From: Bryoerythrophyllum caledonicum
Taxonomy: Eukaryota; Streptophyta; Bryopsida; Pottiales; Pottiaceae
Direction: 5' to 3'
Length of the DNA: 64,000 nt
Assembly: GCA_963971425.1 (NCBI GenBank)
Contig: OZ020523.1
Coordinates: forward strand, 23,045,105 to 23,109,104
Every line of letters begins with the position of its first letter. The first letter of the stretch is position 1. A program made the translations under genes and the position numbers. A model generated the notes under the pieces. The model was not told the DNA's origin. It made no database searches and saw only the letters and a list, made by a program, of their open reading frames with translations. Below are positions 45,101-56,397 of this stretch, one piece after another.

Positions 45101-46072
45101 CATTGAAGTTGGAACATCCCGTGGTATCTCCACATTGTCTTCAAAATCCTTTGGTATACTGTCTGGAAGGTTGTGAAAATCTTCTTCCTCCTGCGCCATG
45201 GCTGACAAATCAGCTAAATCTCCCGGTATAGATGTAGGGGCCCTACGATGACCATCAGACGTCCTGAGCCCCGATCTAAGAACCCTGCCACCCGATCTTG
45301 CACTTCTTCCATTCAACCTCCTCCCGCTTGGATCCAAACTTGATGGGCCTTTTCTTGAACCAGAAGCTACATCACTGTCAACACGCCGTGGCCTCTTCGT
45401 AGGACGTCTACTTGTTAATAGAGGATTCGGTAATGTTTGTACCTCAGAAGTTGTGGTGGGATGTTGGCCTCCACTTCCCCTCCCCCCCTCCAGTGGTCGC
45501 CAATCCAGTTGCAATGGCTCAGCAAGAATTCGATAAACTTTTGTTTCTTCTGGTTCCGCTGGTGGAGCTTGAGTTCTCGCACGTGATGGGTCTCTCTCTT
45601 GAAATGCCTCATATCTAATATGTTCCTCCATAATCTTCTTAGCCTTCAGCACCATCTCCGGTAATAACGCTAAACAGGCTAAAACGTTGTTGTGTCTAGC
45701 AGTACGTACCGCAAGAGAGATCTTTAACCAAAACGTTTGCAATGATTTGAGGAATTTCACCTGACTTGGATTTTGAAGAAGATTCAAAGGGACAGGTGCA
45801 AGAAGCAACTTCTTTGAAAGTGAAGTCTTCACCTCCGATTGACCAGGACCTACTGTGCAAGTAACATATACCATATCATCACGTCGAAGAGTGATTGCCT
45901 GAATTTTGCCAAAACTCTTCCCCAATGCCGATGTACGCTTCCCCAACTCAAAGGGATAATCCGTCACCCACAAGAAGGCGTTCGACTCATCCACTTCCGC
46001 GATCCACCAGCCGTAGCTCTCCCAAATTCTGTCAATATTTGGTGGTGCCAGAACGCAACACTCAAAAAACCT
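42126..46072 (-). pseudogene. large unrecognised gene of the 12.8-kb element, five in-frame stops
   Basis: One - strand frame is coding-like from a splice acceptor at about 46073 (ATACAG before GTTTTTTGAG) down to about 42590. It is followed by a likely intron (acceptor TTTTGTGCAG near 42510) and a last exon to 42126, about 1,280 codons in all. Stops TGA 44804, TAG 44759, TAG 44570, TAG 44555 and TGA 42911 interrupt it, with similar protein character on both sides. The first third has a Trp-rich domain (WESYGWWIAEVDE) and an NLS-like RRPTKRPRR. The middle has helical and Arg/Lys-rich sequence, then GYIGLSVDVGGHATTNWEWQ and CSWVIDCRRGGGRHGDGHWG. The end is acidic and Ser/Pro-rich. I do not recognise the family. 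Its divergent placement relative to the transposase suggests an accessory or cargo protein. Confidence 0.65.
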
Positions 46073-46114
46073 GTATATCATTACAAAACGATAGTCACTA
46101 TTAGTATGGAATAA

Positions 46115-47550
46115 GAATTTTTGAACCTCCACTCATTGCACAACTTTTTTGAACATCCTACACCCCTTGTCTACCTCTAAAAACTTTTCCACCACAGAAG
46201 ATCTAAATCCAATATCATCGTGTTAAGCATGTTGTTAGTTCTTTGGTGAAATAGCATATTAATCCAAGTCAATTATTTTCACACATTTTCAAGGAGAGTA
46301 CCAAAAAACTTCTACTTTTCCACATAAAACTTTAAGAACTTCGTATGATTCACTTTTGATTTTGCCTACAACATTATGCGATGTAAAACTTCTCATTGAC
46401 CATTTGGATTCTCATTTCAAACGATATCAAGTTCAAAAAAAAACATAACGTGAATTGAGAATTTTTGAACCTCCACTCATTGCAATTTTTTTTTTAATAT
46501 GCTACACCCCTTGTCTACCTCTAAAAACTTTTAAACTACACAAGATCTAAATCCAATACCATCATGTTAAGCATGTTCTTGGTTCTTTGGTGAAATAGCA
46601 TATTAATCCAAGTCAATTATTTTCACACATTGTCACACATTTTCGAGGAGAGTACCAAAAAACTTCTACCTTTCCACATATAACTTTGAGAACTTCGTAT
46701 GATTCACTTTTGATTTTGCCTAAAACATTATGCGATGTAAAACTTCTCATTGACCATTTGGATTCTCATTTCAAACGATATCAAGTTCAAAAAAAAACAT
46801 AACGTGAATTGAGAATTTTTGAACCTCCACTCATTGCAATTTTTTTTTTAATATGCTACACCCCTTGTCTACCTCTAAAAACTTTTAAACAACACAAGAT
46901 CTACATCCAATACCATCGTGTTAAGCATGTTGTTAGTTCTTTGGTGAAATAGCATATTAATCCAAGTCAATAATTTTCAGTCATTGTCACTTATTTTCGA
47001 GGAGAGTACCAAAAAACTTCTACCTTTCCACATAAAACTTTGAGATCTTTGTATGATTCACTTTTGATTTTTCCTACGGCATTATGTGATGTAAACCTTT
47101 GTATTGACCATTTGGATTCTCATTTCAATCGATATCAAGTTAAAAAAAAAACATAACGTGAATTGAGAATTTTTGAACCCCCACTCATTGCACAATTTTT
47201 TTGAATATGCTACACTCCTTTTCTAACTCTAAAAAATGGTATATAGCAAATTAACATCATCTTTAACATTATGGTAATTAATTGAGACCTTTTATAGTGC
47301 AAAAATGTGACACCAATTGAAATCAAAGTCTGCTGATCCAGAAAACGCAGTGAAGAAAATCACGCTTTTCACTACTTCAAACATTATAATCTTTCAATCC
47401 GTGCGGTGAAAATTTATGAAATTTTGTGAGCATATTATTTAATAGATAAGGATTAAGATCCTACGGTTAAAACAACCAAAAAACTATATTTTGTCTTCCT
47501 TGCTAAATGCACTAAAACAAGCATTTTTAAAGATTTTTGGTTGAGATGTT
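46115..47550. repeat. ~350-bp tandem repeat grown from a TTAA-family element
   Basis: The segment starting GAATTTTTGAACCTCCACTC recurs at 46115, 46459, 46813 and 47167, so the unit is 344-354 bp. The remainder (about 47200-47540) matches the right part of TTAA-family copies A and B (CACTATAATCTTTCAATCCG-type sequence). The element thus expanded internally. It lies just upstream of the - strand gene. Confidence 0.8.
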
Positions 47551-48360
47551 CTCAACATCATTTATGGACCAAGGTACATTGGGTATCAATAGCGAGGATA
47601 TCACCACCAGGGTATGAGTTCATAGGTACCAATTCCAAGTTATCAACCAATGTATCTAAGTCGGGTATCAATTAGGATTTGATATTAGGGTTTTGGAAAT
47701 GTGGGTATCAATGGAGGATATCAATCCTTTGCAAAGTTGGGTAGTCCTACGAGGGGGTGTGCGCGTGCACACCCCTGGCAGTAGTTTGAGGGAGGCTGTG
47801 AGTGTTAGAGAGGGTTTGGAGGAGGGTTTGAGAGAAGCGCTTGTGAGGGTGAGGAGAGTAGAGTTGTGAGGGAGAGGAATGGAGGGGAGTTGTGAGGGAG
47901 AGAAGTAGTGGGCGACTAGGGTTTGAGAGAGAGAAGGAGAGAAGTTTGTGAGGTGTGAGAAATGCAAGCAATAGTTTCGGAGGTGTGAGAGATGCACATG
48001 TGAGAGTGATTGGGAGGTGTGAGAGATGGCGCCCGCGCCGCGCCTGGGCAGCCTGCGCTTGCGCCGCGCCCCGAGGACTATGGATTTGAATCGCAGCTCT
48101 CGTTGCGGCGGGGCTTTTTTGGATGGATGCAGGAGCAACAACAGTTCGGGGTGTGCGTGCGCACACCTCCAGTCCATGGTTACTCCATCAGGTGTCGCGC
48201 GAACTCCGTGGGACCGGCAGCTACGGTTTGGCTGCGGCGGCTAGGATTTAGTTGCGGCGGCTAGGGTTTAGTTGTGGCGGCTAGGTTTTGGTGCGGCGGC
48301 TAGGGTTTGGGTGCCTGGGTGTGGCGGCTAGGGTTTCAGGTTGTGCGGTGATGTGCCGTA
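47551..48360. repeat. GC-rich repetitive region in the middle of the 12.8-kb element
   Basis: Repeats of GGGTATCAAT (47580-47730), near-palindromes GGGGTGTGCGCGTGCACACC at about 47756 and its relative at about 48149 (perhaps inverted ends of a 415-bp insert), GAGGTGTGAGAGATG repeats (47950-48030), and a 20-bp minisatellite GGCGGCTAGGRTTTRGTTGY, about five copies (48233-48330), resembling telomere-like TAGGGTTT. Open frames here are by-products of the repeats. Confidence 0.6.
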
Positions 48361-49442
48361 CTGAGGATTTAGTGCCATATTATTAACTTCACATTGACTT
48401 CAATTTGTGTGGTGTTGGTGTAATTATTTCAGTTGATCGAAGGTTTAACTTACTAGTTCTTGACTGCTATATGTGTATTCATTCAACGTTGCAATTTTGT
48501 ACATACTGAAGTTGGTGTCCTCATTTGTGTATTCAGAAATTGGTATTCACCTAACTCTATCGTAACTCTGACTGAACTTCAATCATCATGTACCTATCCT
48601 TGAGTTCCCTCTATGCAGAATTGAAACAAAGTTAGAAGCTTACCAAATTCGCTATAATATCCTCAATGTGCAAATTTCCTTCAATCTACACAATACACAA
48701 AGTTGACAGAAATTAGTGAATGGAGTAAAAATGCAGATGACTTAAGGTTTCGAATGTAAGAGAGCTCACCTTAGAAACTGGGAAGAGAAATGACCTCCAG
48801 ATTTGCATAGAAACCTTATATCCATGTTGGAACCTTGTGCCTCAAGTTTAAGAGTCAAAGTTTGACTTTTGAACTTTGGACCTTTTGCTTTGTTCCTCCT
48901 TATGTTTAAACTTTTTACATATTATATTAAAATTTTGGGGTATATGTAATACGATGATACTTAGGAGGTTTTATCGCATAGTTTACCGTATAAATTTTAT
49001 GCATGTGGTGCAGGTAAAGTGAGAAGGGTTAAAAAACATGTTCAACAACGACGGAATGGTGATTAAATGTTGAACGCCATCAAGCATCAGTGTGTATACC
49101 GCTAACACCTGCAACGTATCTTGAGGTAAACATTTATTTTAATACAAGTTTAAGATTGATTGTTGATTGATCTTCTATACTATGTTGTTTGTAGAATAAC
49201 CTTTATGTGGATGTACAAACTTTTTTTTATTAGCGATTGTAATAAGTTCCAATGGTGTCGGTAATAGCAAGTAGACAACATGGTTCATTTTCTTCCCTAA
49301 GTTCAGTGGATTCCCTTCGTTTCAGTTCACTTGGATTCAAAAAATCGCATCACACATGATCTAGATTCGTTATCATCATGTCAGAAATGATATAAGTTCC
49401 ATTTACACCAATGTTTAGGGATGCAGAAGAGGTGTAGCATAT
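48361..49442. other. intergenic sequence of the 12.8-kb element
   Basis: No supported frame. It may contain leader exons or the promoter of the + strand transposase gene. Confidence 0.3.
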
Positions 49443-49446
49443 TTAA

Positions 49447-50389
49447 CCCCTAAAGGATCAAGTGTCCAAAATGGGCTTTTTGAAAGTTCGGTCAAGTTCC
49501 TATGGTGTCAATTTCCACCATTTCTCTTTGAAATTTTTTCTATAGAAAGGCATTACAAAGACTTTAGTGGGAAAACGATTTTTACTTAAATTGGACATTT
49601 GATCAAAACAATTTAGGGTTTTGAATTTCAAATGGAGAGAGCAGGCAAGTCGAGCACGTCTAAAAACTTTTGCTAGGACACTCTGTTGAATGTGAGATTT
49701 TCAGTACTTGCAAGTAATATAATTTCCCTTGATGTTGTCAAAATACGTTCTTGTTTTTGGCGAAAAATAGCATACCAACCCAAGTCAAACATTTCACACA
49801 TTGTCAGTCGGTGTTGGGCAAGGTACCAAAAAAACTTCTTGTTTTCCAATTAAAACCTAGATATTTTTTTATATTTCACTTTTCATTTTTTCCACAACAT
49901 TACGTGGTGTAAACCTTCTTATTGACGATTTGGATTACCAATCTAAAACATATTAAGTTCACAAAAAATTACACTGTGAATTAACAACTTCCAAACTTCC
50001 ACTCCTTGCATAGCTGTTTTGAATATGCTACACCCATTCTCTACCTCTGAAAATTGGTGTACAAGGAACTAACATCATGCTTAACAAGATGGTTATGGAT
50101 TTAGACCTTCTGTACTGCAAAATATTGACACCAAGTGAAGTCAAAGTCTACTGATCCACTGCATGCAGGGAACAAAATGAACCATTTGCTTGACTTCAAA
50201 CACTATAATTTTTCAATCCGTGCGGTCAAAGTTTATGAAATTTTTTGAGTATGTTATTGAATAAGTCTTAATTGAGATCCTACGGTCAAAAGTAGAGATA
50301 AAAGTTTTTGTTTCCTTTTTTGTTCATTGCGCTGGAATCCAACAATTTTGAAGTGTTTTTGGTGTAAAACTGTCATTGTATCTTCAGGG
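49447..50389. mobile_element. TTAA-flanked element, copy B (943 bp), nested in the 12.8-kb element
   Basis: TTAA at 49443-49446 and 50390-50393. It begins CCCCTAAAGGATCAAG and ends TTCAGGG, and is homologous throughout to copy A. It sits about 200 bp upstream of the transposase coding region. Confidence 0.8.
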
Positions 50390-50605
50390 TTAAAGACTCC
50401 GTGCAAGGAGTTCATGCTCTACAAATTCTTAATTTTTTTATTTCAAAGTTGTTTTATCAAAAGGTCCAATATCATCATCATATTTTGAACTGAAAATATG
50501 TGTTTAGAAACATATCTTTTATCAGATGAATGGTGCTTTAAAGGTTAACAATTACTACATGTATTTTGACTAATGTGCAGCCATAATGTTCCTATTTTTT
50601 GAATA

Positions 50606-53600
50606 GTGATAATAGAGAGCCGCACGATTCAGACTCCTTCGATACAGCCACACATCCAAAGGGATAAAATGCTTTCCAATAGCTCTGTGGGGGCCCAATT
50701 AGTACGAGCAGCACGTGCAAGGCAAATTCAACAAAGATATGTTGATATCATGATATCTGAATCAGAAACGGTAGTAGAATTGCTTTCTAAGAGAGGAGAT
50801 GTGGTGGGCTTAGCAACCAGGGAGCATGCATTGAAAAGTGGCATGGAGTTGAATGGGCCAAAGTTGTTCCCATTCGAGGTGGCGGTGCGTATCACTAGGG
50901 TAGATGATGCATTGCATTGGACCGGAGAGATTGTAGGAAAACGCCTTGGCATGTGTGTGGGCTTGATCATTCGTTGGCATCGGTCTTTGCTACATGTAGT
51001 GGCTGTAGAACCCGATATCACAGGTGTCCATGGTGACATTGGATCACAGATAGCGCCTACACAAGTGATGGCCCCAGAATTTGATGTTCCTAAGTTCATC
51101 AACACACCAGGATCCACCCAGAGGTCTCGACGCAGTAGTCATGCTTCAAACGCCATAGATGAAAATTCGCCGTTTTCCCAATCTACTCCCTCAAATATCC
51201 AAGATTTGCCCCATGTAGATGGATTTGCTTATGTTAGACCAGCAGGTCGTCCATATTCTATGCAAAATAGGAGAAGGAGAGATTCAAGGGAGCCATCATT
51301 GACACAAGCTGCACCATCTAAGGTATCGCTTAGAAGCGTGCAAATTGCAATGGCACAAAGAGGATGCAAACGGAATTGTTTGAGGGACGTTCCAGCAAGG
51401 TATCTATTGGACATGCGATATAATGCATGGGGTAGTGAATTTTCAGTTCAAAGTACGTGGATGAGACAGATGCTGGTTTCTTTTTACAAAAGAACGGAAG
51501 GAATTCGTCGAGACAAGTTTGTAACAAAGTTAGATGGGAAAGAAGTTTGCAATGCTTGCTACGCTCTTGGGGTTGGATATTCACAGAGGCGCTTTAAACA
51601 ATTGAAGAAGGACTGTCTAATATATGGAAGAGTGACATCGATTCACGGCAATACCCATTCAAATCCGATAAGAGAGAGTACTAGAATGTCTGCAGTAGAG
51701 GCTTGCTTTAAATCGTTTGTCGATGAAGCTGGTTGTCCTCAACCTCATCGTTGTATTCGCCGTAAGAGTGACAACGAAGTGGTGCCTCTCATTCTCCTTC
51801 CTATGAATACAGCCAAATTTGATGTATTCAATTACGTGAATGAGGAGGTCAAGAGAATTTGTAATGGAGAAACCATTTCTATGAGTTCGTTCCGGAGGAT
51901 GTGAGGCATCAAGTATCCCCACGTTCAGGTACCTCCATTCTCAAGATTCTCAAAGTGTTATCATTATTGGGAGTATAAATGTGCCATGGAGGGAACCACC
52001 AATGCGGATGCAACGATAAAGATAAAGGAGTTGTTTATGTTGCATCTGCGCAACTAGACGGAAGAACGTAGGCATTATTGGATATTCAAGAGGTCGTATT
52101 ATATTAGCCCTGAGTTGTACATGTGCATCACAGTGGATGGCATGGACCAAAACACGACCATGGTACCGAGGATGCGTCAGACTGTGAAGAACATTGAACA
52201 CCGGTTTGTGAAGACCCATTTGTGTGGTGCTCTTGTACATAGGATTGATTTATATTGCGATGTGTGGTTTGGGGCTCACCACAAATACAATAGCAATCAA
52301 GTTGTGAGTACATTGTTGTATGTGATCGGAGATGTGCTGCGGAGGAGGGGCTTTTTGCCACCAACACTGCGAATTCAGGCCGACAACTGCACGCGTGAGA
52401 ACAAAAACATTTATATGTTTGCTCTATGTACTACATTGGTGGGATCGGGGTTTTTTCAGGAGGTGGAACTATCTTTCCTAATAGTGGGCTATACCCACGA
52501 AGATATTGATCAACGCTTCAGTTGTATATCAAATACGTTGAAGAGGTCGGACGTGGACTCGTTGAAGGAAATGATTAGTCTTATAGAACGAGGAACATCT
52601 CCTACGGAGGCATTTGTTAGTGCCCGGATGCTAGAGAATGTATGGGATTGGAAATTGTTCATAACTCCTCATTTACTGACAGGTCAAAATTCATTGGTGG
52701 GCATAACATTTCCGTACCACATGCGATTCTTTATGGACAATCGAGAAGGGACTTGTGAGGTTCGAGTACAACACAAGCATTATTGCAAGGATCCATGGGG
52801 ACCGGAGGCAGGGACGAAAACTTCGAGGTCGTTGCCAAATAGGGATGAACGACCATCGTTTGCGGAAGTATTTGCAGCGGACGAACGGGAGTTGAAGGCG
52901 TTGGATGACTTCATTGCATATAAACAAAGGTGCATTCAAAGGTTGCAGCATGAGGACAAGAATCGTGAGGCAAAAGTAGAGGCTGAAAGATTGAAACTCA
53001 ATTTAGCTCAATTTCCACACAAAGACCGTAGCAATGAGCATCGTACCTCACCGTTTTGGCCTTCAGAGTTCTCCAACACCGAACCTACAAGGAGCGCATC
53101 TTTGGATGTAATGGATGGTGCAAGTGAAAAAAATTGCGAGATAAATGTCGTAGAGCAGGTAGTGGCCATGCTTCCAAATGCCGAGGCTCGAGGATACTTT
53201 GGTCCTCGTAGAGGAAGACCCTCTAATCAAGCAGTGCGTAGACACAACGAACAGAGCGCAACTGTGATGAGGAATGCGCCGAAGAAGGAGCAATGTATGA
53301 AGGTAATCATGACCCATTTCCACCATTTAATCCACAATCTGATATCCGTTGTGGACAGTTTGTAGCCTTGAGTGTTGATCGAGCAGAGATAGAAGGCGGT
53401 GTACCATTCTATGTGGGGAAAGTGATTGAGGAAGGAAAAAACCGATGGAGACTTAAGATTAAGGTTTGTTGGTATTGGCCCATCATCCAATGGGGGGTTG
53501 CTGATGGACATGGGTCTTCTACACAACGGTATGCAAATTGCATGGACTTAATCTGGGAGCCATCTGGGGAGAGCCATAGTTGGGTAGAGAAAGATGCATG

Positions 53601-53802
53601 CATTTTTTCATGGGTAGACTCACCGGAAAGAACCATGTCCGGAGCCAACGGGTGGAGAAAGCGCAATGTATTTGGAGTGCAGGTTGAAAGCAGGATTCGC
53701 ATTCTTCAATCGGCAAAGGCTCACATCCTACAATATATTGCAATGCAAACCGAAGCTATCGATGACGACCGTTTGCAAGCAGCCCTACATTCTATGGAGT
53801 AG
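50606..53802 (+). pseudogene. DUF7869-like transposase of the 12.8-kb element, broken
   Basis: A likely splice acceptor (TGTGCAG at 50574-50580) precedes the frame. The N-terminal third is an unrecognised domain. Then come YNAWGSEFSVQSTWMRQM and VCNACYALGVGYSQRRFKQL, the usual pre-domain of this family. The catalytic-type core has ITVDGMDQNTTMVP (about 52130), LRIQADNCTRENKNIYMFAL (about 52370) and GYTHEDIDQRFSCIS (about 52490), which match the DUF7869 signatures I know from other eukaryotes and look like an RNase H-fold triad. TGA 51902 and TAG 52055 break the frame with homologous sequence on both sides. A one-base shift near 53290 moves it to the last 165 codons, which contain GQFVALSVDR and FYVGKVIEEG, a possible BAH/chromo-like module. 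It ends TAG 53800. Confidence 0.75.
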
Positions 53803-54344
53803 ATAGTGTGCCTTTTTGAGAGTATACTAGTTGTATATGGTAATTGCTATATAGTGTATGTGTAAGAGTAGTATATTCTAAGGGTGATGTAAGACATTAT
53901 GTCGTTAATCCTTTAGAGTGAAGTTGTGTTTACTATTGGAGCTAAGTCCAATTGTTGAAGCATCTATATTTAGTTTCCACCATTGTATGCATTATGTACT
54001 ACGTAGAATATCTTTTAATCAACTGCCAACCCTTGCATAAAGTATGTTTTTTTGTAATTACGCATGTTTATATACTACAATCCTTCAAATCTATCTTTGA
54101 AATATTGTGAAACTATATTAAATATATATTTATCTAGTATTAACGAGGGGCCACGACAAATTAGTTGAAAATGCCAAAAAATCGCTTCCAATATGAACAA
54201 CCATGATTGTACGTAATATTGTTGCAGAAGCTCAATTTTTTTTCCTTTGGAAATTTTTTTTTTTCATTGATTTTCTGTTTTTTTATTCAATTTTGCCACT
54301 TTTGTTCGCAATGGCCGCCGTTGTACCCAAGTGCACTTTTAAAT
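53803..54344. other. right subterminal region of the 12.8-kb element
   Basis: AT-rich. From about 54175 it resembles window bases 1-120, showing that both copies share this terminus. Confidence 0.5.
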
Positions 54345-54375
54345 GGCCAAGTGCATAATTGCTTAATTGCGTGTT
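54345..54375 (-). repeat. right 31-bp terminal inverted repeat of the 12.8-kb element
   Basis: Inverse of 41530-41560 with two differences, and the same as 157-187. Followed by TATG (54376-54379), the second copy of the target duplication. Confidence 0.9.
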
Positions 54376-54379
54376 TATG

Positions 54380-54948
54380 GTGTTAGTGACATCGCGGTCT
54401 ATTGGAGTTTTGAAACGATTGGGCATTGAAGTATGCAGTTGCATGGAGATGTCAAATTTGGAAGAAGAAGGTGCAATGAATGTACTCTTTCATTATAGTG
54501 GAATCTTTCATGAGTTTATTGTAGATGAGAGTGATTGGAAGATCGTTTGGAGGTGTGTAATGAAATGTTGCTTTTCAAGGAGAGAGATATCAACATTGCA
54601 TAAAGATCAAGAGTGAAAATATCATCCTTTGACGTTGAAGGTCTTGGGAGGTCAATTAGTTACTACCAAGATCAAAGATTGGGATGAAGCCTTCAAGGCA
54701 TTGGATAAGTTCAACATGTGGAAAGACAAAACACACCCTGTGTTCTCAATCCTTTGCCTAGAGTTTGATGCTCTGGAGCCAAAGTTGCAAGAGATATTGT
54801 TGGACCTTGCCTTCTTTGGAGACGTGAATGGACTCGTCATCCGAGGGATTTTTATTCTTCTACTTCACAATATGAGTATCAAGATATGTTGGAGTGAGAA
54901 TGGTTGTGCAGATTTCATTCAGTCTCCAAAGGTGAAATGATTGCAAAT
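54380..54948 (+). pseudogene. TNL pseudogene C, right part
   Basis: Homology to TNL A exon 4 resumes exactly at VLVTSRSIGVLKRLGIE, where the left part stopped at 41525. It continues through KIKDWDEAFKALDKFNMWKD. A TGA at 54614 replaces the TGG seen in TNL B. The splice donor at its end is AT instead of GT (AAT/ATAAG). Downstream LRR exons are not found. Confidence 0.85.
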
Positions 54949-55443
54949 ATAAGACTTATCTCCTTTTCCTTCTTGAAAGTTTGGTCTATGTTCAGGTAAC
55001 CTTCTTACAATAGTGGTTTTGAAAATCACTTAAAACGTGACAACATACCCTTTTTATTGCAATATGTTCCTCATGTTTATTCTCACAAAGGCATGACATT
55101 TTAAAGAGCTTGATGGTTGTCAATTCATATCAATTGGTATATGCAACCGAGTTTGGTGGTTTGTAATCTCAAGTTGAAGTAGTTTTGACCATCTAAGAGA
55201 GTGAAATTAGATATGTTTGCATGATTGACCAATTTTACGTTGCTAATTGCACTATCTCTCTCTGATTGATATGTAGTTTCTTCTCTATTGACAAATGCAA
55301 CATACCTCGTTGCAGCAAAGCCATTGAACCTATTTGAAATACTAAAGTGGACCAATTTGAATCTCTAAATTTGAAAAAAAATTGATTTTTATGATTGACT
55401 TTGTGTGGAGGTCATGTTTGGCAGCCCTAGTGAGGCAACCAAA

Positions 55444-55648
55444 CCCCTAAAGGACCAAGAATACATACATGTGGGCTACAAAATTTTAACTTTGATTGCA
55501 ATTATCTTTCAATCTGTACAATCAAGATTCATAAAAATGTTACCACATCATCTTGTATAAGTTTAGAAGAAGATCCTATGGTTACATTCTTAAAAATTCA
55601 TCTTGGAAGGAATAGAGATTCCTTTAAAATACCTCGGACTTTTCAGGA
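55444..55648. mobile_element. TTAA-family MITE, worn copy
   Basis: Starts CCCCTAAAGGACCAAGAATA like copies A and B and ends TTTTCAGGA before TTAA (55649-55652). The left TTAA has become CAAA. Confidence 0.55.
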
Positions 55649-56027
55649 TTAAAGGAATTGCATGCTGCTATGAAGCATTGTAAGCCAGCTTTCGTTGCAA
55701 AGGACAGCATTTCATGTAGCAGTTTCATTTGGTAAATTTTTGAAATGACCTCCAAATGAAATTAATTTCAAGGAGGAGGTAAATTATGATATTGAGTTAC
55801 CAATTAGGTTAAATCATGTTTTTTTCATGTCCCATAACCACAATGCTGCCTCGGTGGCACCCTCTCCATGCTCGGTTTGTGAAGTTTGCATTGGTGATTT
55901 TAGGTTAATATGGACAAAATTGTTGGATAATATGGGCAAAATTGCAAAATTCATGATTTGTTATTTTTAGTACAATAAAAATAGAATTTACTGTACACTG
56001 TTTTTTTAAATAGGTCAAGGGTATTAA

Positions 56028-56397
56028 CCCTTAAAGGTTTGTGGGAGAGCATATATACAATCAGGTGTTTTAGTCTTAGAATATAGAAAACGCATTAAGA
56101 TTGAGCAAGACTTACACCTTTGGATTGAAGATTTTTCAACTATCATCTTTCATTTGGAGGTCATTTCAAAATTTGAACCTTATCATGTTCAAATCCGACA
56201 CCATAAATGTAGAATACTTGACCATTTTACAACTTCTCAAGCATGTAGGTGGTTCAATGCCATGTGTCATTGGATTGGGCTCAACCCATACACAAACTCT
56301 TACAACTATTGTATACGTCAATTTTCACACCTTGTATGTCAAATACACTGAAAACATCATGTTGCAACCCAAATCTGGCTTCCGAGACCTTTAAAGG
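56028..56397. mobile_element. TTAA-flanked MITE (370 bp)
   Basis: TTAA at 56024-56027 and 56398-56401. The ends CCCTTAAAGGTTTG and inverse of CCTTTAAAGGTCTC pair over 13 of 14 positions allowing T/C change. Confidence 0.75.

Larger units (their letters stand above)
41530..54375. mobile_element. 12.8-kb TIR DNA transposon with two large genes, possibly Sola-like
   Basis: The ends form 31-bp inverted repeats starting AACAYGCAATTAAGCAATTA with two mismatches. Next to each end is a GCACTT/AAGTGC stem. The TATG duplication and the perfect resumption of TNL homology on both sides prove insertion. It carries a DUF7869-like transposase gene on + (50606-53802), a large unrecognised gene on - (42126-46072), and nested repeats. 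A second right end of the family lies at 1-187. The 4-bp duplication and DDE-like motifs make the Sola superfamily one comparison to make. Both genes have in-frame stops, so this copy is probably inactive. Confidence 0.85.

Noticed and set aside
46100-46132. ATG at 46132 as the start of the large - strand gene
   Set aside because: It lies within the 350-bp tandem repeat, whereas protein-like sequence begins after a good splice acceptor near 46073. The repeat-derived start is probably chance.
47668-48264. Several open frames of 70-170 codons on both strands
   Set aside because: They come from GC-rich tandem repeats and near-palindromes, which keep frames open without coding.
48233-48330. Interstitial telomere array
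   Set aside because: The repeats are 20-bp units containing TAGGGTTT, not tandem TTTAGGG, so they form a minisatellite.
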